DNA from: Gemmatimonadota bacterium
GTDB lineage: Bacteria; Gemmatimonadota; Gemmatimonadetes; Longimicrobiales; Gaopeijiaceae
Reading direction: 5' to 3'
Length of the DNA: 47,311 nucleotides
Assembly (NCBI GenBank): GCA_028873825.1
Contig: JAPPNM010000151.1
Location: 24,811 to 72,121 of the forward strand
Below the pieces are notes generated by a model. The model saw only the letters and a list, made by a program, of their open reading frames with translations, was not told where the DNA came from and ran no database searches. Within the stretch, counting starts at the first letter, position 1, and every line of letters starts with the position of its first letter. This document shows positions 35,313 through 44,041 of the stretch, in pieces. The translations under genes were made by a program, and so were the position numbers.

Positions 35313-37981
35313 TGAAGCTGGTGATCGTGGAGTCGCCCGCGAAGGCCAAGACGATCGAGAGGTTCCTCGGCCCGGAGTACCGGGTCGCGGCCTCGTACGG
35401 CCATATCCGCGACCTGCCGCGGTCGGCGAGCGAAACGCCGGCGTCCGTTCGGGGCAAGTCGTGGGGCCGCCTGGCGGTCGACACCGAGAACGGGTTCAGG
35501 CCGGTCTACATCGTCCCCGAGGAGAGCCTCAGACACGTACGCGAGCTAAGGAAGCTCCTCCGCAAGGCCGACGAAGTCCTGCTCGCTACCGATGAGGACC
35601 GGGAGGGCGAGTCGATCAGCTGGCACCTGGTGGAGGTGCTGAAGCCGTCGGTGCCCGTGCGCCGGATCGCCTTCCACGAGATCACCCGCTCCGCCGTCCG
35701 CGACGCGCTGGCCAACCCCCGGCGGGTGAACCGGCGGCTGGTGCGGGCCCAGGAGGCCCGGCGCGTCCTCGACCGGCTCTACGGTTACACTCTGTCTCCG
35801 GTCCTCTGGAAGAAGGTGCGCACGAAGCTCAGCGCGGGCCGGGTCCAGAGCGTCGCCCTGCGTCTCATCGTGGACCGCGAAGAGGAGCGGCTGCGCTTCA
35901 AGGCGTCCGAGTACTGGCGCGCCCGGGCCGTTCTGGCCGCGGACGGCCTGGAGTTCGCGGCTGTCCTCGTCCGGGTCGGCGAGCGGCGCGTGGCCACGAG
36001 CAGGGACTTCGATCCGGAAACAGGGGGACTTCAGGCTTCGTCGCGGGCCCTCGCGCTCGGAAGGGGAGATGCAGAGGGAATCGCGGTGGAGGCTCTCGCT
36101 GCCGTACCCTGGCGGGTGGACACCGTCGACCGCAAGTCCACGAAGCAGCGCCCCGCGCCCCCCTTCACCACCTCGACGCTGCAGCAGGCGGCGAGCCGGC
36201 GGCTCCGCATGTCTCCCCGCCAGACCATGAGCACGGCCCAGCGGCTCTACGAAGGGGTCGACCTCGGGGGCGGCGACCGCGAAGGGCTCATCACCTACAT
36301 GCGCACCGACTCGGTGACGCTCTCCGAGAAGGCGCTGGGCGAGGCCGGCGTCCACATCAGGCGCGTATTCGGCGACGACTACCATCGGGGCCCGAGGCGC
36401 TACCGCACCAAGTCCAGGATGGCGCAGGAGGCGCACGAGGCAATCCGGCCAACCAGGATCGCGCGAACCCCGGACAGCGTCGCACGCCTCCTCGACCGGA
36501 GCGAGCTCGGCCTCTATCGCCTCATCTGGAACCGCACGGTGGCCTCGCAGATGGCCGATGCCCGCGTGGACCGCACCACAGTCGACTTCGTGGTCCGCAT
36601 CGGGAAGGTCGGCCACACGTTCCGCGCCGGCGGATCCGTCCTCCGCTTCCCGGGCTTTCTCAAGGTCTACGGGGACGCGCGCAAGGACCAGCTCCTGCCG
36701 CCGCTGGCTCCGGGGGACGAAATCCGCCGGGGCGGAGGCGCGACGGACACGCCGGCCCCGCAGTCGCCCCCCGCCGCAGGCCGTTCCGCCGCGGTTCTCC
36801 GCTCCGTCGAACCGGAGCGGGGAGAAACCAAGCCGCCCCGGCGCTACACCGAGGCGTCGCTCGTCAAGAAGCTGGAGGAGGAGGGGATCGGCCGCCCGTC
36901 CACGTACACGCCCACGATCTCCACCATCCAGGACCGGGACTACGTGCGCAAGCGCGACGGAGCCCTCGTCCCCACCTACGTCGGGATGGCGGTCACGCGC
37001 CTGCTTCGCGACCACTTCGGACAGTACGTCGACCTCGGTTTCACGGCCCGCATGGAGGAATCGCTGGACGACATCGCAACCGGCGAGGAGGAGTCCCAGC
37101 GCTTCCTCGACGTGTTCTTCAACGGCGAGGAGGATCGCCCCGGCCTGGTCCGCCGGATCGAGGAGACTCTTCCCGGCATCGATTTCCCCGCCGTGCCCCT
37201 CGGCACCGATCCGGATACGGGGAAGGCCGTCAGGGTTCGGATCGGCAGAAACTCGGCCTTCGCCGAGCGGGGCGAAGGCGACGAGCGCGAGACGGCGACG
37301 ATACCCGACGAGATCATGATCGACGAGCTGACGGTGGATCGCGCGGGCGAGCTGCTCGCGTCGAGGTCCCGCGGCGAAGAGCCCCTGGGCACCGATCCCG
37401 GCACGGGGCTGCCGGTCTTCCTGCGCTCCGGACGGTTCGGCCCCTACGTGCAGCTGGGCGAAGTGCGGAAGGGCGGCGCCAAGCCGCGCTGGGTGGGGCT
37501 CCCGAAGGGAGTGGAGGCTTCCGGCGTCGACCTGGAATACGCGCTTCGGCTTCTCTCGCTGCCCCGGAGCTTGGGCAAGGATCCGTCGAGCGGCGACGAG
37601 GTGAGGGCCGGGCTGGGCCGGTACGGGCCCTATGTGGCTAGGGGACGCGAGTACCGGAGCCTACCGTCCGCGGACAAGCTGTTTTCGGTGACCCTGGACG
37701 AGGCGCTCGTGCTTCTGGCGCGAGAAAAGAGGCCCGGACGGAGGGCCGCGGCGCTGAAGACGGTCGGGACGCACCCCGCCACCGGCGCCGAGATCCGGCT
37801 GCTCGAGGGGCGATACGGGCCTTACGTCACCGATGGGACGGTCAACGCCGGCATCCCGAAGGGCCGCGACCCGATGGCGACCTCGGTCGAGGAGGCGGTG
37901 GAGTTGCTGGCGCGGGCTGCTGAGCGGAGGAAGAACCGCCCGTCTCGCGGCCGCCGCGGGGCTCCGCGCCGGAGAATGTGA
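35312..37981 (+). CDS. topA: DNA topoisomerase I (type IA)
   Basis: 889 residues from GTG 35312. The Toprim domain is at the N-terminus (KLVIVESPAKAKTIERFLGPEYRVAASYGHIRDLP, DEVLLATDEDREGESISWHL), and the active site is Tyr329 in GLITYMRTDSVTLSE. IRPT (EAIRPTRIARTP) and KKLEEEGIGRPSTYTPTISTIQDRDYV complete the core. Instead of C-terminal zinc fingers there are four GTDPxTGxxVxxxxGRFGPYVQLG-type repeats (beginning near residues 630, 690, 750 and 812) and a basic tail RRKNRPSRGRRGAPRRRM; there is no cysteine in this part. This C-terminal type is known from actinobacterial and other topoisomerases. It relaxes negative supercoils. Confidence 0.96.
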   Translation: MKLVIVESPAKAKTIERFLGPEYRVAASYGHIRDLPRSASETPASVRGKSWGRLAVDTENGFRPVYIVPEESLRHVRELRKLLRKADEVLLATDEDREGESISWHLVEVLKPSVPVRRIAFHEITRSAVRDALANPRRVNRRLVRAQEARRVLDRLYGYTLSPVLWKKVRTKLSAGRVQSVALRLIVDREEERLRFKASEYWRARAVLAADGLEFAAVLVRVGERRVATSRDFDPETGGLQASSRALALGRGDAEGIAVEALAAVPWRVDTVDRKSTKQRPAPPFTTSTLQQAASRRLRMSPRQTMSTAQRLYEGVDLGGGDREGLITYMRTDSVTLSEKALGEAGVHIRRVFGDDYHRGPRRYRTKSRMAQEAHEAIRPTRIARTPDSVARLLDRSELGLYRLIWNRTVASQMADARVDRTTVDFVVRIGKVGHTFRAGGSVLRFPGFLKVYGDARKDQLLPPLAPGDEIRRGGGATDTPAPQSPPAAGRSAAVLRSVEPERGETKPPRRYTEASLVKKLEEEGIGRPSTYTPTISTIQDRDYVRKRDGALVPTYVGMAVTRLLRDHFGQYVDLGFTARMEESLDDIATGEEESQRFLDVFFNGEEDRPGLVRRIEETLPGIDFPAVPLGTDPDTGKAVRVRIGRNSAFAERGEGDERETATIPDEIMIDELTVDRAGELLASRSRGEEPLGTDPGTGLPVFLRSGRFGPYVQLGEVRKGGAKPRWVGLPKGVEASGVDLEYALRLLSLPRSLGKDPSSGDEVRAGLGRYGPYVARGREYRSLPSADKLFSVTLDEALVLLAREKRPGRRAAALKTVGTHPATGAEIRLLEGRYGPYVTDGTVNAGIPKGRDPMATSVEEAVELLARAAERRKNRPSRGRRGAPRRRM

Positions 37982-37987
37982 ACTCCG

Positions 37988-39322
37988 GTGAGTGCGGTGA
38001 CGGTTGTGGGCGGGGGCCTGGCGGGGTGTGAGGCCGCGCTGACGCTGGCCGGCAGGGGCCGGGTTGTCAAGCTCGTCGAGATGCGCCCGGCCAAGAAGAC
38101 CCCGGCCCACCGGACCGGGGATCTGGGCGAGCTGGTCTGCACCAATTCCTTCAAGAGCGAGCGCCCGGCTACGGCTCACGGCCAGCTCAAGCGCGAGATG
38201 AGGCACCTCGGGTCGGCGTTGCTGGCGGCGGCCGAGGAGAGCAGGGTCCCGGCGGGTGCGGCTCTGGCCGTCGACCGCCGCCTCTTCTCTCGCGCGCTGA
38301 CCCGCCGGGTCGAAGACCGCGCCGGCATCGACATCTTGCGCGAAGAGGCGCGGTCGATTCCCGAAGGTCCCGTCGTGGTGGCCAGCGGCCCCCTCACCTC
38401 CGACGCCCTGGCCGGCGACATCGCCGCCGAACTGGGCGACGGCGGGCTCGAGTTCCACGACGCCATCGCACCCATCGTGCACGGCGAATCGCTCAATCGC
38501 GAAAAGACCTTCGCGGCCGGCCGCTACGGGCAGGAGTCGGACTACCTCAACTGTCCGCTCACCGAAGCCGAGTACGACGCCTTCGTCGGCGCTCTCCGCC
38601 TAGCCGACGTGTACGACGGACACGACTGGGAGAAGATTCCCTACTTCGAAGGATGCCTGCCCATCGAGGTAATGGCCGCGCGGGGACGCGACACGCCGCG
38701 CTACGGTCCCATGAAGCCCGTAGGCCTGCGCGATCCCCGCACCGGGAGCCGCCCGCACGCGGTTGTGCAGCTGCGCCGCGAGGACCGCGCCGGGCAGATG
38801 TGGAATCTGGTGGGTTTCCAGACCCGTCTTCGCACCGGGGAGCAGCGCCGGGTCTTCGGAATGATCCCCGGGTTGGAGAACGCCGAGTTTCTGCGCTGGG
38901 GGTCCATCCACCGCAACACCTACCTCAACTTCCCCGGGCGCCTAACCGCGTACGGGTCGTCGCGCCGTCGCAGCGACCTGATTTTCGCCGGGCAGCTCAC
39001 CGGCGTGGAGGGGTACACGGAGTCCGCCGCCTCCGGGATCCTGGCCGGGATCAACCTGGACCGCGTGCTGAGCGGACGCGAGCCCGCGCTTCCGCCGGGC
39101 AAGACCATGCTGGGCGCGCTCTACCGATATCTGCGGAAAGCGGAACCCGGCGACTTTCAGCCCATGAACTCGAACTGGGGACTGGTGGATCCCATGCCCG
39201 AGGCGCCGCGCGGAAAGGCGTTGCGGCGCGAGGCCCTGGCGGAGCGGGCCGACCGGTGCTTCCGGCGCTGGATCGACGAGGCGGGGGTCATGCCGGCACC
39301 CGGCCGTGAGGCGGCGTCGTGA
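37988..39322 (+). CDS. trmFO: Methylenetetrahydrofolate-tRNA (uracil-54 C5) methyltransferase TrmFO
   Basis: 444 residues from GTG 37988, six bases after topA. The FAD-binding N-terminus is VTVVGGGLAGCEAALTLAGRG. Family hallmarks are EMRPAKKTPAHRTGDLGELVCTNSFKSE, LNREKTFAAGRYGQESDYLNCPLTEAEYDAFV, PYFEGCLPIEVMAARG (second redox cysteine) and RFLTAYG-like GRLTAYGSSRRRSDLIFAGQLTGVEGYTESAASGILAG. Both functional cysteines are present. It makes ribothymidine at position 54 in the T-loop of tRNA with folate as methyl donor. topA-trmFO-xerC is a common gene order outside gammaproteobacteria. Stop overlaps xerC (GTGA). Confidence 0.96.
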   Translation: MSAVTVVGGGLAGCEAALTLAGRGRVVKLVEMRPAKKTPAHRTGDLGELVCTNSFKSERPATAHGQLKREMRHLGSALLAAAEESRVPAGAALAVDRRLFSRALTRRVEDRAGIDILREEARSIPEGPVVVASGPLTSDALAGDIAAELGDGGLEFHDAIAPIVHGESLNREKTFAAGRYGQESDYLNCPLTEAEYDAFVGALRLADVYDGHDWEKIPYFEGCLPIEVMAARGRDTPRYGPMKPVGLRDPRTGSRPHAVVQLRREDRAGQMWNLVGFQTRLRTGEQRRVFGMIPGLENAEFLRWGSIHRNTYLNFPGRLTAYGSSRRRSDLIFAGQLTGVEGYTESAASGILAGINLDRVLSGREPALPPGKTMLGALYRYLRKAEPGDFQPMNSNWGLVDPMPEAPRGKALRREALAERADRCFRRWIDEAGVMPAPGREAAS

Positions 39323-40224
39323 CGCCCGACGTGGCCCGCTTCCTCGCGCACCTCGAGGGGCCGCGCAACCTGTCGCCCCACACGGTCGCCGCCTACAGGC
39401 GCGACCTCCTCGACCTGGAGGACTTCGCGCGCGTCCACCTGGGCCGCGAAGACTTCCGGTGGGACGACCTCACGCGGGGAGTCGTCCGCGCCTTCCTGGG
39501 CGAGGCGGTGCGGCGGGGTCTCGCGCCGCGCACGATTGCGCGCAAGCTGTCCTCGGTGCGGGCGCTCTTCCGCCACCTCCACCGCGCCGGGAAGATCTCC
39601 TCCGACCCGGCGCGCCTCGTGAGAGGCCCGAAGCTCGACCGCACGCTGCCGGGCCACCTGCGCGCCGAGGAGACGGCGGCACTCTTTCGCTGGGCCGAGA
39701 ACAGGGCCGCACTGGCGAACCGCCTCCCCGAAACCCGCCTCCTCGTCACGCTGGAGCTCCTCTACGGGAGCGGCCTGCGCCTCTCCGAGACCGGCTCGCT
39801 GAACGTGGAGTCGCTCAATCTGGACATCGGCCAGCTGCGTGTCCTGGGCAAGGGCGGAAAGGAACGAGTCGTTCCGGTCACCGCCGCTGCGGTGCGCGCG
39901 GTACGGAGGTATCTTCCGCGCCGCCGGGAGGTCGCCGAACCGGGCTGCCGCGCCCTGCTCGTGGGCCGCCACGGCCGCCGCCTCTCCAACCGGCAGATCC
40001 AGCGCTCGGTCCGGACCGTACTCGCCGAGTTCGCCGAGGCCGCCAACGTCTCCGTTCATTCCCTGCGCCACACCTTCGCCACCCACCTCCTCGACGCGGG
40101 CGTCGACCTCATGGCGGTGAAGGAGCTTCTTGGCCACGCATCCCTGGGCACCACGCAGATCTACGCGCACACCTCGAAGGAGCGGCTGCGAAGAGTGTAC
40201 GACGGCGCGCATCCGCGGGCGTAA
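39319..40224 (+). CDS. xerC: Tyrosine recombinase XerC
   Basis: 301 residues from GTG 39319. N-terminal SAM-like domain (FLAHLEGPRNLSPHTVAAYRRDLLDLEDF). The catalytic set of the family is complete and correctly spaced: Arg154 (LYGSGLRLSE), Lys178 (GKGGKER), His247 and Arg250 (HSLRHTFATHLL), His273 (LGHASLGTTQ) and the nucleophile Tyr282 (IYAH). It resolves chromosome dimers at dif with a XerD partner. Its position after trmFO supports the housekeeping role rather than an integrase of a mobile element. The last codons are part of a 20-bp direct repeat. Confidence 0.95.
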   Translation: MTPDVARFLAHLEGPRNLSPHTVAAYRRDLLDLEDFARVHLGREDFRWDDLTRGVVRAFLGEAVRRGLAPRTIARKLSSVRALFRHLHRAGKISSDPARLVRGPKLDRTLPGHLRAEETAALFRWAENRAALANRLPETRLLVTLELLYGSGLRLSETGSLNVESLNLDIGQLRVLGKGGKERVVPVTAAAVRAVRRYLPRRREVAEPGCRALLVGRHGRRLSNRQIQRSVRTVLAEFAEAANVSVHSLRHTFATHLLDAGVDLMAVKELLGHASLGTTQIYAHTSKERLRRVYDGAHPRA

Positions 40225-40292
40225 CGGTGCAACATCGTCTCCCGCGGCCACACCGGGCGGCTGTCCCGCGCAATCCGCGGGCGTAACGGTGC
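40211..40292 (+). repeat. 20-bp direct repeat spanning the xerC stop codon
   Basis: ATCCGCGGGCGTAACGGTGC occurs at 40211-40230 and again at 40273-40292, 62 bases apart. The first copy carries the last codons and TAA stop of xerC; the second is non-coding. The bases next to both copies are also similar (GCAACA follows each after small offsets). It looks like a short duplication of the gene end or the mark of a past insertion. Confidence 0.85.
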
Positions 40293-40345
40293 GCAACACC
40301 GGCCACGGTGGCGCGTATTAATGTCTCCGGAGCATCCCGCCGACA

Positions 40346-40397
40346 AGCCGGATGCGTCGCCGCTCGGGATTCTGCAGGGGATCCGTCCGCGGACTGC
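40346..40397 (+). repeat. Degenerate right arm of the fold-back repeat
   Basis: AGCCGGATGCGTCGCCGCTC and the end GGATCCGTCCGCGGACTGC follow the order of the right arm at 24254-24306 with scattered changes, including the terminal GGACTGC. This is the least conserved copy, so the match is moderate. Confidence 0.55.
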
Positions 40398-40473
40398 CGA
40401 AGGCGAGACGCACCGTGCTGTTCCCCGCTCCGGGTAGTTTGAGGCCGGGCTGGGCTGGCCGGGAACTTGGCGC

Positions 40474-40514
40474 AATGTAATCAAGACTTTACATTATGTT
40501 AGGTATAGTATACA
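40474..40514 (+). promoter_or_regulatory. AT-rich palindrome and putative promoter of the receptor operon
   Basis: ATGTAA-N8-TTACAT is a perfect 6+6 inverted repeat (AATGTAA/TTACATT extends it to 7 at 40474-40480 and 40489-40495), in DNA that is otherwise about 70% GC. TTTACA (40488-40493) followed after 15 bases by TATACA (40509-40514) could be a -35/-10 pair; TACATTG also resembles the TAnnTTTG -7 element of Bacteroidota. The palindrome overlaps the -35, as a repressor or activator operator would. The regulator is not known, and the GTA/TAC spacing (N10) does not fit NtcA. Confidence 0.5.
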
Positions 40515-40702
40515 TTGTTGGCTCCAAAGCGTCGCTCTGCGGCTTCCCGATCCGGTAGCGCCCCCGATGCTCTCCCCACCCAGCCTTGTTCCGCCCTCCC
40601 GCCCCTGCGACTCGTCCGCCGGCCGCGAACCGCCGCGGGGGTTGTCCATTGGCCGCCGGGGAGCGGTCCGGGACCGGGGGACGTGGCGGCGGTGAACAAG
40701 GG

Positions 40703-43027
40703 ATGACGGGCACCGCCCTTCTGGTTGCCGCGTTGCAGCAGGCAGCTCTGACCGGCGTGGTGCGCGACAGCGCCGGTCTGGAGCCGGTCGGCTTCGCCCG
40801 GGTCACGGTATCGGCGGCGGGCCGCGAGGCGGACGCGGCATCGGGGCTTTCGGACCGGTTCGGGGCGTTCGTAGTGCCGGGAGTGCCGGCCACCGGGCGG
40901 GTACGCGTCGAAGTGGAGGCGTTCGGCTACGCGGCGTGGACCCGGACCTACGAGACGGCGCCCTTCGAGCCGATACGCGTGCTGCTGAGTGTCGCGCCGT
41001 TCGGGCTCGAGGGTCTCGACGTCGTCGGCGGCCGCCGCACCGGCGACCCGTTGTCGTTGTCCCGGGACGCCTTTGTCGTCGACTCCGCCCTGCTCCGTAC
41101 CTTCCCGACGATCATGGAGACGGACGTACTGCGCGCCATCGAGTTCTCTCCGTCCGCGTCGGCTCCGTCCGACTACATTTCGGTTCCGTTCGTCCGGGGC
41201 GGCGCCAGCTACGGCACGCCCGTGCTCCTCGACGGGGTGCGGATCTTCAACGCCTTCCACCTGGGAGGCTTCCTCTCCGCGATCAACGCCGAAGCGGTCG
41301 AGCGCGCGACTCTGCTGGCGGGATCCGGCGGCGACGGATTCACCGTAGGATCGCTGTCGGGCGCCATCGACATCGCGACCCGGGACGGTTCCCGCGACCG
41401 GATGCGGATGGCCGGATCTCTCGGCCTCGCCTCCGCCCGGCTGTCCGTGGAGGGTCCGGTCGGGGGGACCGCGTCGTATCTCGTGGACGGCCGCCGCACC
41501 TGGCTCGACGGATTCACGGCGGTGCTCGACGGGATCGGGGTGATCGACGGGCACTTTCCCTACTTCTTTCAGGATCTGCACGGCAAGATCACGACCGATC
41601 TGGGCGGAATCCGCCGACTGTCGGTGAGCGGCTACCTGAACTCCGAGTCGGTGACCGAAGTCGACGCCGGGGAAATGGAGACCAGGGAACTGGACATGCA
41701 CTGGGGCAACGCCGCCTTCTCGGCGCACTACCGCGACAGGCTCGGAGCCGCCGGGATCTTCGACGCCAGCCTGGGCCACAGCCGGTTCACCAGCGATCTC
41801 TTCCACCTCGAGCAACGGCATCCCTCCGCGGACGACAGCGTGCGGGTGCACCCTCCCGACACGCTGCTCTTCGGAGACGGTCTGATGAGCGAGACCCGCG
41901 TCGATCTTCGGGCGACCTGGGTCGTCGACGGCGTCACCCTGGTGGCCGGTGCGCAGGCGACGAGGTTCGAGGGCGACCACGGATTCCACCTCACCGACCA
42001 CGCCCTGCCGGATCTGGACATCTTCACCCTGTTGTCGGTCCTAGACGTGCATGAGAGTCGCTGGCGGTTCGCCGGCCACCTGAGCGCCCGGACCCCGCGG
42101 AGACAGGGCTTCGGGATGCGGGCGGGGATGCGGTTCGACCGCTTTGCGGCACAGCCGATCACGCTGGCCGCCTTCACCGAGGCCAGCTATGTCGCGTCGT
42201 GGTGGGGAGCGCGGATCTCAGGGTCGCGTTCGCACCAGGAGCTGGCTTCGATCCGGAACGAGGAGACTCTCGGCGCGAGTTTCGTGGCCTACGACCTCCT
42301 GGTCCCCGTAGGCAAGCGGCCAATTCCCCAGAACACCGAGTTTTCGATCGGATGGGAGGGGTCGCGGGGAGGGCTCCGAGTCCGGCTCGACGCCTATGCG
42401 CGGACGCTGGACCACCTGAGGCTGCCGGACCCGGGGGCCAATCCGATCAGGGCCTCCGTGCTGGGAGATCCGGCACTGTGGAATCTCGCCAGCGGCCGGG
42501 CGCGGGGGATCGAGGCGTCCTGGAGCTGGATGTGGGGCGGCCGAATGTCGGTGGTGGGGAGCTATCGCTGGGCCAAGGTGTCCCGAACCGTGCGCGGGCG
42601 AACCTACACGCCGCGGTTTCACCGCGACCACGAGTTCGAATTGGGCTCGTCCTACAGGCGCGGCGCGTCTTCGTGGTCCGCGCGGTTTTCGCTGCGCTCG
42701 GGACAACCGGCCACGCCGTTCGTGGCCTTCGTCCCCGGCAGGAAATACCTGGAGGACGGCGTCGGCATCGTACCGTTCGCGGGCGAATACAACTCCGCCA
42801 GACTTCCGCACTACGCCCGAATCGACGTGGGGTGGCGCCGCGAGAGCGAAGTTTCGTGGTTCGGAGGAGGGTCGGTCGTGCCGTTCTTCTCGGTGGCCAA
42901 CCTCTTCAGCGTGCCCAATGTGGTCGGCTGGCTGATGGAGAGGGGTTCGCGCACCGGCGAGATCAGGCGGGTCTACCGGCGACAGCTGCCGACGATACCG
43001 TTCCTTGGCGCGGAGTTCCGGTTTTGA
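40703..43027 (+). CDS. TonB-dependent receptor with N-terminal carboxypeptidase-like regulatory domain (copy 1)
   Basis: 774 residues from ATG 40703, chosen by comparison with copy 2, which starts with the same MTGxxLLxAxLQQAxLTGVVRD. The signal sequence (LLVAALQQA) is unusually short and lacks a basic n-region. Residues about 15-100 form a carboxypeptidase-regulatory-like beta sandwich (TGVVRDSAGLEPVGFARVTV ... SDRFGAFVVPGVPA). The plug follows (about 120-230: FVRGGASYGTPVLLDGVRIFNAFHLGGFLSAI and GSLSGAIDIATRDG), then a barrel ending in Phe (IPFLGAEFRF). It imports an unknown substrate across the outer membrane with TonB energy, probably with the lipoprotein gene downstream as partner. No TonB box is evident. 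Confidence 0.87.
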   Translation: MTGTALLVAALQQAALTGVVRDSAGLEPVGFARVTVSAAGREADAASGLSDRFGAFVVPGVPATGRVRVEVEAFGYAAWTRTYETAPFEPIRVLLSVAPFGLEGLDVVGGRRTGDPLSLSRDAFVVDSALLRTFPTIMETDVLRAIEFSPSASAPSDYISVPFVRGGASYGTPVLLDGVRIFNAFHLGGFLSAINAEAVERATLLAGSGGDGFTVGSLSGAIDIATRDGSRDRMRMAGSLGLASARLSVEGPVGGTASYLVDGRRTWLDGFTAVLDGIGVIDGHFPYFFQDLHGKITTDLGGIRRLSVSGYLNSESVTEVDAGEMETRELDMHWGNAAFSAHYRDRLGAAGIFDASLGHSRFTSDLFHLEQRHPSADDSVRVHPPDTLLFGDGLMSETRVDLRATWVVDGVTLVAGAQATRFEGDHGFHLTDHALPDLDIFTLLSVLDVHESRWRFAGHLSARTPRRQGFGMRAGMRFDRFAAQPITLAAFTEASYVASWWGARISGSRSHQELASIRNEETLGASFVAYDLLVPVGKRPIPQNTEFSIGWEGSRGGLRVRLDAYARTLDHLRLPDPGANPIRASVLGDPALWNLASGRARGIEASWSWMWGGRMSVVGSYRWAKVSRTVRGRTYTPRFHRDHEFELGSSYRRGASSWSARFSLRSGQPATPFVAFVPGRKYLEDGVGIVPFAGEYNSARLPHYARIDVGWRRESEVSWFGGGSVVPFFSVANLFSVPNVVGWLMERGSRTGEIRRVYRRQLPTIPFLGAEFRF

Positions 43028-43043
43028 GGGCCCCGGCAGCTTG

Positions 43044-43140
43044 GCAGTTCGCGGACAAAGCCGCCCGAGCACCGAGAGCGGCGAGGCGCCTGGCGGGGCG
43101 GCCCCCTCCCGGCGTTCGAGCGGCGATGCGTCCGGGCCGG
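43044..43140 (+). repeat. Fold-back repeat copy inserted at the lipoprotein gene start
   Basis: A left arm (43044-43092, GCAGTTCGCGGACAAAGCCG through GCGAGGCGCC) is followed by a reverse-oriented piece of right arm (43102-43140, CCCTCCCGGCGTTCGAGCGG through TCCGGGCCGG). The ATG of the next gene (43126) lies inside the second piece. In the tandem copy of the module this stretch is absent. Confidence 0.8.
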
Positions 43141-43947
43141 TTGCTGGTCGTCGCGCTGATGCTGGCGGGGGCTTCGGCGTGCAGGATCGTCCGACCCCTC
43201 GACGCCGATCCGGACGTGGTCGCGCTCGGAGTTCTCCTCGTCGCCGGCGAGGACGAAGCTCGCCTGCTGGCAGTTCATCCGCACCGCGAACCCGGCGAGG
43301 ACGCACCGGATATTACCGCGGAGCTGGCGGGACCCGGTTGGAGCGTCTTTTTCGACGATCCGCAACTCGAGGGATGCGCGACCGCCGAAGAGTTGGCGGG
43401 TCCCGCAAGGTGCCTGCGCGCCGCGCTGCCGGACACCGTCCGGGCGGACGCCCGCTACGTTCTCAGGGGAACGGCTCCCTTGGGTCAGTTCGGCGGCAGA
43501 ATCGTCGTGCCCCCGCCACCGCGCCTTATTTGGCCGCCGGACACGCTGCGGGCTCCCTTTCCGGACGACTCCGGAGCGGTGGGGCTGGCCGTTCGGCACC
43601 ATGTGCACGTGGATGTCGGTACCCTGCTGGTCGAAGTGCTGGATGTGTTCGAGACCCTGGAAGACGGTACCGAAGCCGAAATCCCCGCCGCCCTCCTGGG
43701 CTCTTTTCCGAAGACCATCGAGCTGCGCGCGGAAAACGTGATCGGGATACTCCACAGGAGCAAACCCCTGCGTTTTTCGCTGCGCCTCCACGGGGTGGGA
43801 TGGGGATACACGCGCTTCGCGAGACATATGGGCAGGAAGGACCCTCTGGTGCGTCCGTGGCCGAACTTCGGCGTCGCGGGCGAAGGGGTGTTCGGGTACT
43901 TCGACGGTGTGGCGGTCTCGCGTGCGGCGCATATCTTCCTGAAGTAG
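43126..43947 (+). CDS. DUF4249-like outer-membrane lipoprotein (copy 1)
   Basis: 273 residues from ATG 43126: MRPGRLLVVALMLAGASAC, a lipobox with Cys19. The mature part starts RIVRPLDADPDVVALGVLLVAGEDEARLLAVHPH and ends RPWPNFGVAGEGVFGYFDGVAVSRAAHIFLK; the closing G.GvFGYF pattern and pairing with a TonB receptor resemble DUF4249 proteins of Bacteroidota. Copy 2 (46360) has the same length and strong similarity throughout. A TTG at 43024, overlapping the receptor stop as in copy 2, is in frame and would read through the inserted repeat, so the original start has probably been displaced. Role: surface partner of the receptor; ligand unknown. Confidence 0.8.
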   Translation: MRPGRLLVVALMLAGASACRIVRPLDADPDVVALGVLLVAGEDEARLLAVHPHREPGEDAPDITAELAGPGWSVFFDDPQLEGCATAEELAGPARCLRAALPDTVRADARYVLRGTAPLGQFGGRIVVPPPPRLIWPPDTLRAPFPDDSGAVGLAVRHHVHVDVGTLLVEVLDVFETLEDGTEAEIPAALLGSFPKTIELRAENVIGILHRSKPLRFSLRLHGVGWGYTRFARHMGRKDPLVRPWPNFGVAGEGVFGYFDGVAVSRAAHIFLK

Positions 43948-43981
43948 GCGGGACACACCGGAAGCGGGCGGGACACACCGG
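43947..43981 (+). repeat. Two 15-bp direct repeats after the first lipoprotein gene
   Basis: GGCGGGACACACCGG occurs at 43947-43961 and 43967-43981 with a 20-base period, the first copy starting on the last base of the stop codon. It fills part of the 94-base gap before the second receptor. It may be a duplicated binding site or a simple slippage product. Confidence 0.8.
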
Positions 43982-44041
43982 GTTCGGCTTCCCGAGGGCG
44001 ACGACCGCACGCGACGTTCAGCCGGAGTCGTATGAAGCGAG

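Larger units (their letters stand above)
40225..40702. other. Intergenic region before the first TonB receptor, with AT-rich promoter island
   Basis: 478 bases with no gene. In order: the second copy of the xerC-end repeat, a degenerate fold-back arm (40346-40397), a strikingly AT-rich stretch (about 40471-40518) with a palindrome, and about 180 bases of GC-rich sequence before the receptor ATG. The long untranslated part after the AT-rich island may be a leader. Confidence 0.7.

Noticed and set aside
39319..40224. Integrase of a genomic island
   Set aside because: The recombinase follows trmFO in the usual housekeeping order and has XerC length and motif spacing.
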